The notes below the pieces were generated by a model that was not told where the DNA came from, did no database searches, and saw only the letters and a list, made by a program, of their open reading frames with translations. A DNA stretch of 64,000 bases from Brachynemurus nebulosus (Eukaryota; Arthropoda; Insecta; Neuroptera; Myrmeleontidae). Made by a program: the position numbers and the translations under genes. Below, piece by piece: positions 62,782-64,000 of the stretch. The DNA lies in the NCBI GenBank assembly GCA_035578155.1, contig JAPWDM010000002.1, positions 37,062,437 to 37,126,436 of the forward strand. Reading direction: 5' to 3'. Each line of letters starts with the position of its first letter. Position 1 is the stretch's first letter.

Positions 62782-62934
62782 CTAGTGCAATCAAAAAATA
62801 ATGAGACAGTGTATTTTAACTAGGTAGCAATTTTTTATTTATCTTTCTTTTTTGAAAACTACTGAAAAATCTACAATGAGTGTAAAACTGAAGTTTCAGG
62901 CTAGATGATTTCAGACAAAAATTGTAAATACACC

Positions 62935-63840
62935 GGTCCCTCAATTTACGCGGACTTTTTTTACGCGGGTATTCGTTTTACGCGGCAAAATGAACTCAAT
63001 TTACGCGAAGTTTTTTATACATGGATTTGATTTCCTTGATCTTATTTTATGCGGTCACATATGTATAGAGTCAAGTGAAGTATCCTTATAAGGCGAATTC
63101 TATATAATATTACGCTATGAAATCGCGACAGTGTGTCGTAGCGAAATGAATAACGAAATTTTTGAAGGTTTAAACGAAGCAAGTTGTAAATACTCCAAAC
63201 ATGTTGCGACTGTTAAAACTTACTTTTCGTTACCGAAAATTATCGACACCGAGTTATTTCTCATAAACTGATTATAATGGCTTAATTTATACTCCATTAA
63301 TCCCACTGATTTGATCAGTAATAGAATGTTTTCAAAAAAATTAGTTTTTGATACTTTTCGTAAACTTAAACTTTTGATCGTAAATATATCGTAAACGATG
63401 CATCGCAGCTCAAAAATAATGAAATTTTTTAAGGCTTAAGCGAAGCAAGTTGTGGGATTTTAAACATATTGGAATTATGAAAACCTACTTTTTGTTATCG
63501 AAAATTATCGATACCGAGTTACTTATCATAAACTGATTATAACTGATTAATTCGGACTCATTAGTCAAATTGATTTTGTCATCAATAGAATATTTTCAAA
63601 AAAATTAGTTTTCGATACTTTTCGTAAACGTAAACTTTTGATCGTAAATATTTCGTAAACGGTGCATCGTAGTTCAAAAATAACGAAATTTTTGAAGGCT
63701 TAATCGAAACAAGTTGTGGGTATTCCGAACATATTAGGACTGTCAATACCTACCTTTTGTTATCGAAAATTATCGATGTCGAAAATAACAATATTTTTAA
63801 AATTTTAACATGTAAATTTCTACAGTTTTGTTCCTTTTTC
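62935..63840. repeat. ~265-bp tandem repeat within a possible pogo-like element
   Basis: Units anchored on TAACGAAATTTTTGAAGG start at 63151, 63418 and 63681 (periods 267 and 263). The third is truncated near 63830. Each has a GCAAGTTGT box, a CGTTATCGAAAATTATCGA-like box and AAACTTTTGATCGTAAATAT. One further unit lies at 37950-38126. The preceding ACCGGTCCCTCAATTTACGC (62935) resembles pogo/Tigger ends; its partner would be past the window edge. Confidence 0.7.
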
Positions 63841-64000
63841 ACGAATTTTTAGTTCAAATCAGTAAAAATCATGCGCAGTTGGAAAAGTTGAAAGTAATGC
63901 GTTCCTTTTAAAAAAATATATTACTTGTACTGATAGTTCAATGTTCCTTTTACTATGAATTTGAATTTGAACTGACTTCAAAACAATTCAATCAGTCCGG

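Overview
The window is AT-rich insect nuclear DNA. The evidence is split genes with GT-AG introns, a Janus kinase of the hopscotch type, a BAG2 co-chaperone, a C2H2 zinc-finger gene, and very many short terminal-inverted-repeat (TIR) elements. I cannot name the species; nothing seen separates a hemipteran from another insect order.

Layout. 1-2185 has no recognisable gene. 2186-4775 (+) is a large coding exon of a twelve-finger C2H2 protein with a three-fold 63-residue charged repeat. 4.9-16.5 kb is a block of TIR elements and long palindromes; one 3.5 kb element carries a 2.2 kb palindrome and ends about 360 bp before the BAG2 start codon. 16829-27302 (+) is a complete BAG2 gene of four exons (226 codons); its 9 kb third intron is filled with repeats. 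27.3-40.4 kb holds no gene I can support, only mobile-element remnants (hAT-like, Tc1/mariner-like, Mutator-like and pogo-like) and one THAP-type remnant. 40453-50499 (-) carries ten exons encoding the pseudokinase (JH2) and kinase (JH1) of a JAK. Its FERM and SH2 exons are not in the 4.1 kb upstream. 54639-62781 (-) carries three exons of a type I membrane protein: beta-rich modules, two kringles, a thrombospondin type 1 repeat, two Ig-like domains, one transmembrane segment and a short tail. Its 5' end lies outside the window.

Function. BAG2 is a nucleotide-exchange cofactor of Hsp70. JAK is the cytoplasmic tyrosine kinase of cytokine-receptor/STAT signalling. The membrane protein looks like a cell-surface receptor or adhesion molecule. 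No functional link between neighbours can be shown. The same-strand receptor lying directly upstream of a JAK whose N-terminal half is missing is the most interesting gene-level puzzle.

The rest is mobile-element material. Several elements show clear target-site duplications (TAA, TTAA, TA, a 9-bp repeat and a 5-bp repeat). Two short ORFs (43519 and 52198) look like N-terminal remnants of PIF/Harbinger transposase, and two exon-like fragments (38856 and 47624) look like THAP zinc-finger starts.
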